Both the position numbers and the translations under genes were made by a program. Shown piece by piece: positions 1 through 7,316 of a stretch of 9,368 nucleotides of DNA. The notes under the pieces are model-generated. The model was given only the letters and a program-made list of their open reading frames with translations, had not been told where the DNA came from and did no database searches. Source of the stretch: T1Sed10-49 sp046498405. Lineage in GTDB: Bacteria; Actinomycetota; Nitriliruptoria; Euzebyales; Egibacteraceae. Position 1 is the first letter of the stretch. Every line of letters begins with the position of its first letter. The stretch covers positions 1 to 9,368 of the forward strand of contig JAWOAS010000174.1 in assembly GCA_046498405.1 (NCBI GenBank). Direction: 5' to 3'.

Positions 1-397
1 CGCCCGAGCCGCCGGCCATGATGCAGTAGCCCTCCTCGAGCCCCCAGACCCCGCCGCTGACGCCGGCGTCGACGAAGCCGATCCCACGCTCGGCGAGCGC
101 GGCGCCGTGGGCCTGGGAGTCACGGAAGTTCGAGTTGCCCCCGTCGACGACGAGGTCGCCTGAGGACAGCAGGTCGGCGAGCCCCTCGATCGTGGCCGCG
201 GTCGCCGCGCCGGCGGGGACCATCACCCAGACGACACGGCGGTCCTCGCCCTCGAGCGCGGCGACGAGCGCCTCGAGGGAGTCGACGTCGCGCGCGCCGG
301 GGTCGCGGTCGTAGCCGACGACCTCATGGCCGGCCCGCCGCAGGCGCGTGGCCATGTTGCCGCCCATCTTGCCGAGTCCGATCATGCCGAGCCTCAT
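1..397 (-). CDS. gnd: 6-phosphogluconate dehydrogenase (decarboxylating), N-terminal part, cut by window edge
   Basis: The gene encodes the cytosolic enzyme that oxidises and decarboxylates 6-phosphogluconate to ribulose 5-phosphate in the oxidative pentose phosphate pathway. About 132 residues are visible; the rest lies beyond base 1. The protein begins MRLGMIGLGKMGGNMA, with the Rossmann fingerprint GLGKMG at residues 7-12. Later come DGGNSNFRDS (85-94) and DAGVSGGVWGLEEGY (110-124), family hallmarks around the substrate site. The pattern matches the short (about 300 aa) bacterial form. The residue after beta-strand 2 is Asp30 (VVGYDRDP), which in Rossmann folds usually favours NAD over NADP; that is an inference. 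The ATG at 397 is chosen because GGAAGGA lies 6 nt upstream and the fingerprint follows directly. The gene sits 26 nt downstream of tal on the same strand, so the two are very likely cotranscribed. Confidence 0.93.
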   Translation of the reverse strand, partial: MRLGMIGLGKMGGNMATRLRRAGHEVVGYDRDPGARDVDSLEALVAALEGEDRRVVWVMVPAGAATAATIEGLADLLSSGDLVVDGGNSNFRDSQAHGAALAERGIGFVDAGVSGGVWGLEEGYCIMAGGSG

Positions 398-423
398 CGC
401 TGGTCCTTCCGCTCGTGGGGTGC

Positions 424-1536
424 TCAGGCCTTCGTGGACGAGGGGCCCGCCGCCGCGGCGCGCAGCTCCTCGCGCTTGCGCTCGAGGCAGGCCAGCACCG
501 CCTCGAAGGACGCGGCGAAGCTTGCCTCGCCCTCCCGCTGGAGTCGACGACCGAGCGGCTCGAGGCCGACGCCGGCGTCGCTGGCGGCGAGCGCGATCCC
601 GAGCGCCGTGGCGGTGTCACGACGCAGCGAGCCCGACACCGCGCCATCGCGGTCGAACGCGACGAGCGTGCGGTCGGGCATCGTGGCGACCGTGCCCCCG
701 GCGGCCAGCGCGGCGACGTAGTGCCCCGCGTCGAGGCGCGGGTCCTTCGCCGAGGTGCTCGCCCACAGCAGCCGCTGCGGGGCCGCGCCGGCCTCGGCGA
801 GCACCCGCCAGCGGGGGCTGTCGAGGAGCTCGCGGTAGGCGGCGTAGGCGAGCTCGGCGTTGGCCACGGCGAGGCGGTTGTGCAGCGCCTCGGGCAGCGA
901 CTCGTTGGCCGCGGCGTCGATGCGGCTGACGAAGAACGACGCGACCGAGGCGACGTCGAGGGGCTGACCGGCGGCCCGGCGGCGCTCGAGCCCGCGCAGG
1001 TGGGCCTCGGCGGCATCCGACCACTGCGACAGCGAGAAGAGCAGGGTGACGTTGACGCTCACGCCCCGGGCGATGAGCTCCTCGATCGCGCCCATCCCCG
1101 GCGGGGTGCCCGGCACCTTGACCATGAGGTTGGGCCGGTCGACCCGGCGGGCGAGCTCGAGGCCCATCCCGATCGAGCCGTCGGTGTCGTGCGCGAGGCG
1201 CGGCGGCAGCTCGAGGGAGACGTAGCCGTCGACCCCGCCGGTGTCGTGGTGGGTCGGCGCGAGGAGGTCGGCGGCGTCCTTGACGTCGCGGACGGCCACC
1301 CGCCAGAACAGCGCCTCGGGGTCCTCGACGCCCTCGGCGAGGGCCTCGGCGACGGCGGCGTCGTAGTCGGTGCCGCCCGAGATCGCCTGCTCGAAGATCG
1401 TCGGGTTCGAGGTCACCCCGGTGACCGCGTAGCGATCGAGGTAGTTGGCGAGCGTGCCGCTGTCGAGCAGCGGTCGCGCGAGGTTGTCGTACCACACGCT
1501 CTGCCCCATCGCGGTGAGGTCGTGGAGGGCTCCCAT
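424..1536 (-). CDS. tal: Transaldolase
   Basis: Transaldolase moves a dihydroxyacetone unit between sedoheptulose 7-phosphate and glyceraldehyde 3-phosphate in the non-oxidative pentose phosphate pathway, in the cytosol. The product is 370 aa, the usual size of the long actinobacterial form. Visible family segments are VTSNPTIFEQAI (41-52), VSLELPPRLAHDT (106-118), the Schiff-base lysine in NLMVKVPGT (Lys140) and VNVTLLFSL (161-169). By comparison with E. coli TalB, Asp18 and Glu109 probably correspond to its catalytic Asp17 and Glu96; this alignment was made by eye. The reading frame is open to an upstream ATG at 1590, but the ATG at 1536 is preferred because GAAGGAG sits 7 nt before it and MGALHDL leads straight into the conserved region. 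The gene is followed after 26 nt by gnd and preceded by the FNT gene on the same strand. Confidence 0.95.
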   Translation of the reverse strand: MGALHDLTAMGQSVWYDNLARPLLDSGTLANYLDRYAVTGVTSNPTIFEQAISGGTDYDAAVAEALAEGVEDPEALFWRVAVRDVKDAADLLAPTHHDTGGVDGYVSLELPPRLAHDTDGSIGMGLELARRVDRPNLMVKVPGTPPGMGAIEELIARGVSVNVTLLFSLSQWSDAAEAHLRGLERRRAAGQPLDVASVASFFVSRIDAAANESLPEALHNRLAVANAELAYAAYRELLDSPRWRVLAEAGAAPQRLLWASTSAKDPRLDAGHYVAALAAGGTVATMPDRTLVAFDRDGAVSGSLRRDTATALGIALAASDAGVGLEPLGRRLQREGEASFAASFEAVLACLERKREELRAAAAGPSSTKA

Positions 1537-1566
1537 GGCGGTGCTCCTTCGCGGTGTGCGCGGCGC

Positions 1567-1588
1567 GAGACCCGGGCCCGCTCGTCTC
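1567..1588. repeat. Short inverted repeat in the FNT-tal gap
   Basis: GAGAC (1567-1571) and GTCTC (1584-1588) are complementary arms around a GC-rich 12-nt loop containing GGGCCC. There is no T-run after it in either direction, so it does not look like a classical intrinsic terminator. It lies about 30 nt upstream of the tal start on the leftward transcript and could affect processing or tal translation. With only five base pairs in a very GC-rich stretch, chance is a real alternative. Confidence 0.3.
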
Positions 1589-1595
1589 ACGGCAC

Positions 1596-1614
1596 GTCAC
1601 GGTGTCAGCGTGAC
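1596..1614. repeat. Inverted repeat spanning the FNT stop codon
   Basis: GTCACG (1596-1601) and CGTGAC (1609-1614) form perfect 6-nt arms around a 7-nt spacer that contains the FNT stop codon (1605-1607). It could be a hairpin at the 3' end of the FNT coding region or a protein-binding dyad serving tal-gnd. No poly-U tract follows, so a standard terminator is unlikely. Confidence 0.35.
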
Positions 1615-2486
1615 CTTTCGTCAACCTCTTGACCAGAGGCCGCGGCGCGGTGGGCCCGCTGGAGCGGCCGCTGGAAGACGTACCAGTAGGGCAGGGCGAC
1701 GAGGAGGGCGGCGCCGAGCATGTTGCCGATGCCGGCGGGCACGATGCTCCAGCCCAGGGCGGTCGCCCAGTCGAGGTCGCCGCCGGAGGCGATGTGCAGC
1801 GCGACGAAGCCCATGTTCGCGGGGCTGTGCTGGAAGCCCGCGGCGACGAAGAGGGTGACGGCGAGCAGGACCGGGAGGTACTTGCCGATGATCGTCCGGC
1901 CCATGAAGGCGAAGAAGGCCGCCATGCCGACGAGCCAGTTGGCGAGCACACCGGAGAGCACGAGGCGCCACCACCCCTGCGCGCCCCCGACGTCGCGGTA
2001 GGCGAGCTTGCCGTCGACGATCTCGCCGAGCGTGGCCAGCACCTCGGGCGGATAGTCCTGCGCGAGGCTGATGAGCGTGCCGAACAGCCAGGCGCCGACG
2101 AGGTTGCCGAGCCAGGCCAGCGCCCAGAAGCGCAGCACGCGCAGCCAGATCCGGCGGTCGTCGAGCAGCGTGGCGGGCAGCACGACGTTGGCCTCGGTGA
2201 AGAGCACGGCCTCGGAGAGCACGACGAAGAAGAACCCGACGCTGAAGGCGAACCCCTCGACGAGCGCGCGGACGCCGGTCGGCTCGAGGCCGGTGCCGAG
2301 CAGCGCCGACAGCAGCGCCCCCGAGGTGATGAAGCCCCCGCCGAGCAGCGCGAGGACGACGATGCGCGGCGGGTCGAGCTCGACGACGCGGCCGTGGCCG
2401 GCCGCGGCCATCCCCGCGACGACCCGCGGGGCGTCGACGTGCTGCGAGGCGGGCATCCCCTGCGCTGCTGCTGCGTCCTCAGCCAC
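1605..2486 (-). CDS. Formate/nitrite transporter (FNT) family channel
   Basis: This is a membrane channel of the pentameric FocA/NirC/HSC family, which passes small monovalent anions such as formate, nitrite, lactate or hydrosulfide. With the chosen GTG start it has 293 aa, close to the family norm of about 280. Six hydrophobic segments can be seen. Family signatures are SEAVLFTEANVVLP, whose Thr97 corresponds to the FocA slit threonine; the GNLVGAWLFG helix; and GFQHSPANM, whose His220 corresponds to the central pore histidine. Start choice is uncertain. GTG at 2486 has GAGGGGG about 10 nt upstream, while ATG at 2456 (283 aa) is preceded by AGGGG with no spacing. Open frame to 2873 would overlap the divergent glucosidase gene and is not believed. 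It lies 68 nt upstream of tal on the same strand, so cotranscription is possible. Substrate cannot be told from sequence. Confidence 0.88.
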   Translation of the reverse strand: MAEDAAAAQGMPASQHVDAPRVVAGMAAAGHGRVVELDPPRIVVLALLGGGFITSGALLSALLGTGLEPTGVRALVEGFAFSVGFFFVVLSEAVLFTEANVVLPATLLDDRRIWLRVLRFWALAWLGNLVGAWLFGTLISLAQDYPPEVLATLGEIVDGKLAYRDVGGAQGWWRLVLSGVLANWLVGMAAFFAFMGRTIIGKYLPVLLAVTLFVAAGFQHSPANMGFVALHIASGGDLDWATALGWSIVPAGIGNMLGAALLVALPYWYVFQRPLQRAHRAAASGQEVDERSR

Positions 2487-2527
2487 CGACTGCCCGCCCC
2501 CTCGTCGCTCCGCGACGCGCCTCGCGC

Positions 2528-2543
2528 GGTCGCCATGGCAACC
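2528..2543. promoter_or_regulatory. Candidate operator: 16-bp near-palindrome before the FNT gene
   Basis: GGTCGCCATGGCAACC is palindromic at 14 of 16 positions (one mismatched pair). It lies about 42 nt upstream of the FNT start, where a repressor or activator could act. Its half GGTCGCC recurs in the tandem repeat at 2671-2691, but that heptamer is also common in coding DNA here. Function is inferred only from symmetry and position. Confidence 0.35.
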
Positions 2544-2670
2544 ACCGCGGGCCCCCATCGCTTCCGTGCATCGGCGACGATGCCCCCACGCGCCAGCGCC
2601 GCGCTGCCGGCGCGCCCCACCGGCGGCCCTGGGCGCGGTACGGCGAGGCGGCCGTGGGCCCGGTGCGGCG

Positions 2671-2691
2671 AAAGGTCGCCAAAAGGTCGCC
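2671..2691. repeat. Tandem 10-nt direct repeat AAAGGTCGCC
   Basis: Two identical copies of AAAGGTCGCC lie at 2671-2680 and 2682-2691, an 11-nt period that puts both on the same face of the helix. The A-runs stand out in DNA this rich in G+C. It sits 76-96 nt upstream of the glucosidase start and is a possible activator site. No matching regulator is encoded in the window. Confidence 0.4.
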
Positions 2692-2697
2692 GCGCGA

Positions 2698-2713
2698 CGA
2701 TGACCGGCCATCG
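2698..2713. promoter_or_regulatory. Candidate operator: 16-bp near-palindrome before the glucosidase gene
   Basis: CGATGACCGGCCATCG is palindromic at 14 of 16 positions around a central CCGG. A second overlapping dyad, GACCG-5 nt-CGGTC, covers 2702-2716. It ends 53 nt before the glucosidase ATG. Its size and place suit a sugar-responsive repressor, but this is inference from symmetry alone. Confidence 0.35.
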
Positions 2714-2766
2714 GTCGGGGCCGCCCGCGGCGCGACGCCGGGCGCGGCCGGAGGAGGAGCGCGACG

Positions 2767-5415
2767 ATGCAGCGACGAGACCGGCTCGACGCCGAGCGCA
2801 CCCGCCTGTCGGGACCCGACGCGCAGGCGTGGCGGCGGTGGGGCCCGTACGTGAGCGAGCGGGCGTGGGGCACGGTGCGTGAGGACTACAGCCCCGGCGG
2901 CCAGGCCTGGGAGGCCTTGCCGCACGACCACGCCCGCTCCCGCGCCTACCGCTGGAGCGAGGACGGCCTCGCGGGGCTGTGCGACACCGGCCAGCGGCTC
3001 TGCCTGGCCCTCGCGCTGTGGAACGGCCGTGACCCGATCCTCAAGGAGCGGCTCTTCGGGCTGACCGGAGGCGAGGGCAACCACGGCGAGGACGCCAAGG
3101 AGCTGTGGTGGTACCGTGACGCGACACCGACCCACAGCTGGTCGCGCTGGCAGTACGCCTACCCCCAGGCGGCGTTCCCCTACGACGACCTCGTCGCGAC
3201 GAACGCCGCCCGCGGCCGCGACGACCCCGAGTACGAGCTCCTCGACACCGGCGTCCTCGACGACGGGCACTGGGACCTCACCGTCGACCACGCCAAGGCC
3301 GGCCCCGACGACGTCTGCGTGCGCGTCCTCGTGCGCAACGCCGGCCCCGCGCGCGACACCCTCGAGGTCCTGCCGACGCTGTGGTTCCGCAACACCTGGT
3401 CGTGGGACGTCGAGGCCGGCCCGCGGCCGTCCCTGCACGGGCAGGGCGAGGGCCGGATCGTCGCGCGCCACCCCGACCTGCCGACGATGACGCTCGTCGG
3501 CGCCGACGAGCCCGAGGCGCTCTTCTGCGACAACGACACGAACGCCCGCCGGCTCTTCGGCGTCGACGGCCCCGCCTACCCCAAGGACGGCATCGGCGAC
3601 CACGTCATCGACGGCGCCCCGACGGTCAACCCCGCCGGCACCGGCACGAAGGGCGCCCTGCGCTACCGGCTGACCGTGCCCGCCGGCGGCGAGGTCGAGC
3701 TGCGGCTGCGCCTGAGCCGCGACGCTGCGCCGGGACTCGGCGAGGACTGGGAGCAGACGATGGCCGCCCGGCTGGCCGAGGCCGACGCCTTCTACGCCGC
3801 GCTCGCCCCGACGGCGCCGCCCGAGGACGCCGACATCCTGCGCCAGGCCGCGGCGGGGATGCTCTGGGGCAAGCAGTTCTACCACGTCGACGTCGAGCGC
3901 TGGCTCGACGGCGACCCCACCCAGCCACCGCCCCCGCCCGAGCGCCGCGGCGGCCGCAACGCGGCGTGGAAGCACCTCAACACCGCCGACGTCCTGTCGA
4001 TGCCCGACCCGTGGGAGTACCCGTGGTTCGCCGCCTGGGACCACGCCTTCCACACCGTGGCGCTGGCCCACCTCGACCCGGCCTTCGCCAAGGAGCAGCT
4101 CATCCTGCTGTGCCGCGAGTGGTACCAGCACCCCAACGGCCAGCTGCCCGCCTACGAGTGGGCCTTCGGCGACGTCAACCCCCCGGTGCACGCCTGGGCG
4201 GCCCTGCGCGTCTTCGAGATCGACGGCGGCACCGACACCGCCTTCCTCGCCCGCGTCCTGCACAAGCTCCTGCTGAACTTCAGCTGGTGGGTCAACCGCA
4301 AGGACAGCCACGGCTCGAACGTCTTCGAGGGCGGCTTCCTCGGCCTCGACAACATCGGTCCGATCGACCGCTCGGCGACCCTGCCCCCCGGCGTGCGCCT
4401 CGAGCAGTCCGACGGCACCGCGTGGATGGCGATGTACTGCCTCGACCTCCTCGAGATGGCGCTCATCCTCGCCGAGGTCGACCCGGTCTACGAGGACCTC
4501 GCGGTGAAGTTCAACGAGCACTTCGCCTACATCGCCACGGCGATGCACGACCAGGGGCTGTGGAGCGAGCGCGACGGGTTCTACTACGACCAGCTGCGCT
4601 GCGACGACGGCAGCGCCGCTGCGCTCGAGGTGCGCTCGATGGTCGGGCTCATCCCCCTCTACGCGGTGACGACGCTGGGGCGGGCCACGCTCGAGCGGCT
4701 GCCGTCCTTCGCCGCGCACTTCGCGTGGTTCCTCGAGCACAAGCCGCAGTACCGCGAGGCCGTTGGCCAGGAGCGCGCGCGCGACGGCCACGTCGGGCGG
4801 ATGCTCGCGATCGTCGCGCCCGACCGGCTGCGCCGGGTCCTCGCGACGATGCTCGACGAGGCGGCGTTCCTCTCGCCCCACGGCCTGCGCTCGCTGTCGG
4901 CCGAGCACCGCGAGGCGCCGTTCACCCTCGAGCTCGCCGGCAGCGAGGCGACGGTGGGCTACGAGCCGGGCGAGTCGACGACCGGGCTGTTCGGCGGCAA
5001 CTCGAACTGGCGCGGGCCGGTCTGGTTCCCCGTCAACATGCTCGTCATCGAGTCGCTGCGCCGCTACCACCGCTTCCTCGGCGACGACTGGACCGTCGAG
5101 TTGCCGACCGGCTCGGGTCGCCACGCCCACCTCGGCGAGGTCGCCGACGAGCTCTCCCGCCGACTCGTCGCGCTGTTCCGCGACGACGCCGACGGCCGTC
5201 GGCCCGCCTTCGGCGACGCTGAGCGGCTGCAGACCGACCCCGACTGGCACGGGCGGCTGCTCTTCCACGAGTACTTCCACGGCGACACCGGCGCGGGGCT
5301 CGGCGCCTCGCACCAGACCGGTTGGACGGGCCTCGTCATCGACCTCATCGTCGGCCTCGAGCGCGGCCATGACGCCGACGGGCGGCGGCCCGGCGAGCCG
5401 GCGGTGACGCGGTGA
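2767..5415 (+). CDS. GH63-type glucosidase, large (MGH1-like) form
   Basis: This 882-aa protein belongs to the bacterial glucosidases related to glycoside hydrolase family 63, inverting enzymes with an (alpha/alpha)6-barrel. Residues 1-330 are mostly beta-rich, as expected for an N-terminal sandwich domain. The barrel follows from about 350 to the end. Visible motifs are SMPDPWEYPWFAAWDHAF (411-428), whose Asp425 is the likely general acid; the subfamily signature GGFLGLDNIGPIDRS (522-536); GGNSNWRGPVWFPVN (743-757); and FHEYFHGDTGAG (833-844), whose Glu835 is the likely general base, by analogy with E. coli YgjK. No signal peptide is seen, so it is probably cytosolic. The start has an excellent ribosome site, GGAGGAGGAG, 7 nt before ATG. 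The stop overlaps the next gene's GTG by 4 nt, so the two are translationally coupled. The substrate is unknown; alpha-glucosides, glucosylglycerate-type solutes or glycogen fragments are all possible. Confidence 0.88.
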   Translation: MQRRDRLDAERTRLSGPDAQAWRRWGPYVSERAWGTVREDYSPGGQAWEALPHDHARSRAYRWSEDGLAGLCDTGQRLCLALALWNGRDPILKERLFGLTGGEGNHGEDAKELWWYRDATPTHSWSRWQYAYPQAAFPYDDLVATNAARGRDDPEYELLDTGVLDDGHWDLTVDHAKAGPDDVCVRVLVRNAGPARDTLEVLPTLWFRNTWSWDVEAGPRPSLHGQGEGRIVARHPDLPTMTLVGADEPEALFCDNDTNARRLFGVDGPAYPKDGIGDHVIDGAPTVNPAGTGTKGALRYRLTVPAGGEVELRLRLSRDAAPGLGEDWEQTMAARLAEADAFYAALAPTAPPEDADILRQAAAGMLWGKQFYHVDVERWLDGDPTQPPPPPERRGGRNAAWKHLNTADVLSMPDPWEYPWFAAWDHAFHTVALAHLDPAFAKEQLILLCREWYQHPNGQLPAYEWAFGDVNPPVHAWAALRVFEIDGGTDTAFLARVLHKLLLNFSWWVNRKDSHGSNVFEGGFLGLDNIGPIDRSATLPPGVRLEQSDGTAWMAMYCLDLLEMALILAEVDPVYEDLAVKFNEHFAYIATAMHDQGLWSERDGFYYDQLRCDDGSAAALEVRSMVGLIPLYAVTTLGRATLERLPSFAAHFAWFLEHKPQYREAVGQERARDGHVGRMLAIVAPDRLRRVLATMLDEAAFLSPHGLRSLSAEHREAPFTLELAGSEATVGYEPGESTTGLFGGNSNWRGPVWFPVNMLVIESLRRYHRFLGDDWTVELPTGSGRHAHLGEVADELSRRLVALFRDDADGRRPAFGDAERLQTDPDWHGRLLFHEYFHGDTGAGLGASHQTGWTGLVIDLIVGLERGHDADGRRPGEPAVTR

Positions 5416-7316
5416 GCGCCCTGGGGCTCGGCCCCCAGACCGCCGGCTCGCTGGCCGAGGGGGCCCGGCGGGAGTGGCTCGTGACCGACGGGCTCGGCGG
5501 CTTCGCGATGGGCACCGTCGCGGGGCTGGCGACCCGGCGCTACCACGGGCTGCTTGTCGTGGCGACCGACCCGCCCGGCGGGCGGATGCTGGCCCTGGCC
5601 GCCCTCGACGCCACGCTCGTCCTCGGCGACCGCCGTGTCGAGCTCGCCACGCACCGCTGGGCCGACGGCACGCTTGCGCCGCGTGGTCACGAGCGCCTCG
5701 CGACGTTCACGCTCGACGACGGCGTGCCGCAGTGGCGCTGGCAGGTCGGCGACGTCGTGGTCGAGCGCGAGCTCGCGATGGTCCACGGCCGTCCCGCGGT
5801 GGCGCTGACCCACCGGCTGCTCGCGGCCTCCGGGCCGGTGCGCCTCGAGCTCGCCGCGCGATGCACCTGGCGCGACGTCCACGGCGAGCGCACCGCGGCC
5901 GGCGCGCCGGGGATCGAGCCCGCCGCCGACGGCTTCGTCTTCGAGGGCCGCTACCGCGTGGCCGGGCCCGGCTTCCGCCCCGACGGCACCTGGCACCTCG
6001 GCGTGCGCCACGACGAGGAGGCCGCCCGCGGGCTCGCCGCCACCGAGGACGTCGTCCTCGCCGGACGCTTCGTCGCCGACCTCGCCCCCGGCGAGACCGT
6101 CGGCGTGCGGGCGTGGGCCGACGACCTCGCCGACGGGCCACCGCCGGCGGCCACCGTCATCGACGCCGCCCGCCAGCGCGCCCGCGGGCTGCGCGAGCGC
6201 GCCGGCACGACCGACGCCGTCGACGGTCGGCTCGTCCTCGCCGCCGACGCCTTCGTCGTCGACGGGCCGACGGTCGTCGCGGGTTACCCGTGGTTCGGGG
6301 ACTGGTCGCGCGACACGATGCTCTCCTACGAGGGGCTGCTGCTGGCCACCGGCCGCGCCGAGGAGGGCCGCCGCCTGCTCGAGCGCGCGGCCGCGAGCCT
6401 GTCCGAGGGCATGCTCGCCAACACCGCCGACGCCGGCGAGCTCGCGTACAACACCGTCGACGGCACCCTGTGGTTCGTCCACGCCGTCGGCCGCCACGTC
6501 GCGGTCACCGGCGACACCGACCTCGCCGCGACGCTGCTGCCCGCGCTGCGCGGGATCGTCGAGCACCACGTCGGCGGCACGCGCTTCGGCATCGGCGTCG
6601 ACCCCGCCGACGGGCTGCTCGCCCAGGGCGCCGACGGCGTCGCGCTGACGTGGATGGACGCGCGCATCGACGGCGTCGCGGTCACCCCGCGCCAGGGCAA
6701 GCCCATCGAGGTCAACGCGCTGTGGGTCAACGCCCTCGCGACGACCGCAGCGCTCGCCGAGCGCCTCGGTGCCGACGCCACCGACCTGCGCGCGCTCGCC
6801 GAGCGGGCCGCGGCCTCGGTGCGTCGGCGCTTCGTCACCGACCGCGGCGTCCTCGACGTCGTCGACGGCCCCCGCGGCGATGACCCCGCGCTGCGGCCCA
6901 ACCAACTCCTCGCCGTCTCGCTGCCGTACGCCCCGCTGGCCGACCGCGCGATCGTCGAGCGCTGCGGGCGCACGCTGCTGACCCCCCTCGGGCTGCGCAG
7001 CCTCGCACCCGGCGAGCCCGGCTATCGGGGCCGCCACCGTGGCGACCCCGCCGCCCGCGACGGCGCCTACCACGAGGGCACGGTGTGGCCGTGGCTGATC
7101 GGCCCCTACGTCGAGGCCGCGGCCCGCACCGGCGTCGACGCCTCGGCGGCCCTCGCGCCGCTCGAGCGCCACCTTGCCGACTGGGGCGTGGGCTCGGTCT
7201 CGGAAACCGCCGACGGCGACCCACCGCACGCGGCGACCGGCGCGCCCTTCCAGGCCTGGTCGGTGGCCGAGCTGCTGCGCGCCCGCCGGCTGCAGCGCGC
7301 GGAGGCAGGACGATGA
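5412..7316 (+). CDS. Amylo-alpha-1,6-glucosidase / glycogen debranching enzyme (GH133 type)
   Basis: The protein (634 aa) hydrolyses alpha-1,6-linked glucose at glycogen branch points, probably in the cytosol. Residues 20-250 form the N-terminal GDE domain, starting with REWLVTDGLGGFAMGTVAGL and TRRYHGLLV. Residues 275-625 form the (alpha/alpha)6 GDE C-terminal domain with GYPWFGDWSRD (291-301), TWMDARIDG (413-421), KPIEVNALW (430-438), RPNQL (495-499), YHEGTVWPWLIGPY (553-566) and SVSETADGD (595-603). Asp416 and Glu598 are the likely catalytic acids, from position in the motifs. It has no 4-alpha-glucanotransferase domain, so unlike eukaryotic debranching enzyme it cannot shorten the branch itself; that is usual for bacterial GH133. 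The GTG start overlaps the glucosidase stop (GTGA) and has only a weak ribosome site, which suggests translational coupling. Its own TGA overlaps the ATG of the decayed epimerase gene. Confidence 0.9.
   Translation: MSALGLGPQTAGSLAEGARREWLVTDGLGGFAMGTVAGLATRRYHGLLVVATDPPGGRMLALAALDATLVLGDRRVELATHRWADGTLAPRGHERLATFTLDDGVPQWRWQVGDVVVERELAMVHGRPAVALTHRLLAASGPVRLELAARCTWRDVHGERTAAGAPGIEPAADGFVFEGRYRVAGPGFRPDGTWHLGVRHDEEAARGLAATEDVVLAGRFVADLAPGETVGVRAWADDLADGPPPAATVIDAARQRARGLRERAGTTDAVDGRLVLAADAFVVDGPTVVAGYPWFGDWSRDTMLSYEGLLLATGRAEEGRRLLERAAASLSEGMLANTADAGELAYNTVDGTLWFVHAVGRHVAVTGDTDLAATLLPALRGIVEHHVGGTRFGIGVDPADGLLAQGADGVALTWMDARIDGVAVTPRQGKPIEVNALWVNALATTAALAERLGADATDLRALAERAAASVRRRFVTDRGVLDVVDGPRGDDPALRPNQLLAVSLPYAPLADRAIVERCGRTLLTPLGLRSLAPGEPGYRGRHRGDPAARDGAYHEGTVWPWLIGPYVEAAARTGVDASAALAPLERHLADWGVGSVSETADGDPPHAATGAPFQAWSVAELLRARRLQRAEAGR

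Larger units (their letters stand above)
2487..2766. other. Divergent intergenic region between the FNT gene and the glucosidase operon
   Basis: These 280 bases separate two divergently read genes and should hold both promoters. I could not identify convincing -35/-10 pairs on either strand. The region does hold a 16-bp near-palindrome 42 nt before the FNT start, a tandem 10-nt repeat, and a second 16-bp near-palindrome 54 nt before the glucosidase start; each is listed separately. Open frames crossing it lack recognisable protein content. Confidence 0.6.

Noticed and set aside
2528..2543. Resemblance of the palindrome to the eukaryotic RFX X-box (GTTGCCATGGCAAC)
   Set aside because: The surroundings are clearly bacterial, so the likeness is coincidence. 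The palindrome is kept only as a possible bacterial operator.
2487..2873. A longer FNT protein starting at 2873
   Set aside because: The extra N-terminus is Arg/Ala/Gly-rich with no FNT similarity and would overlap the divergent glucosidase gene and its ribosome site.
415..2882. Long rightward open frames opposite tal (415-1632) and the FNT gene (1629-2882)
   Set aside because: The leftward frames encode unmistakable conserved enzymes; these are GC-bias shadows without family motifs.
2479..5370. A very long (963-codon) open frame antisense to the GH63-type glucosidase
   Set aside because: Its translation is an Ala/Gly/Val/Arg/Glu-rich blur with no motifs, as expected opposite a GC-rich gene. 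The + strand frame has clear catalytic motifs and a strong ribosome site.
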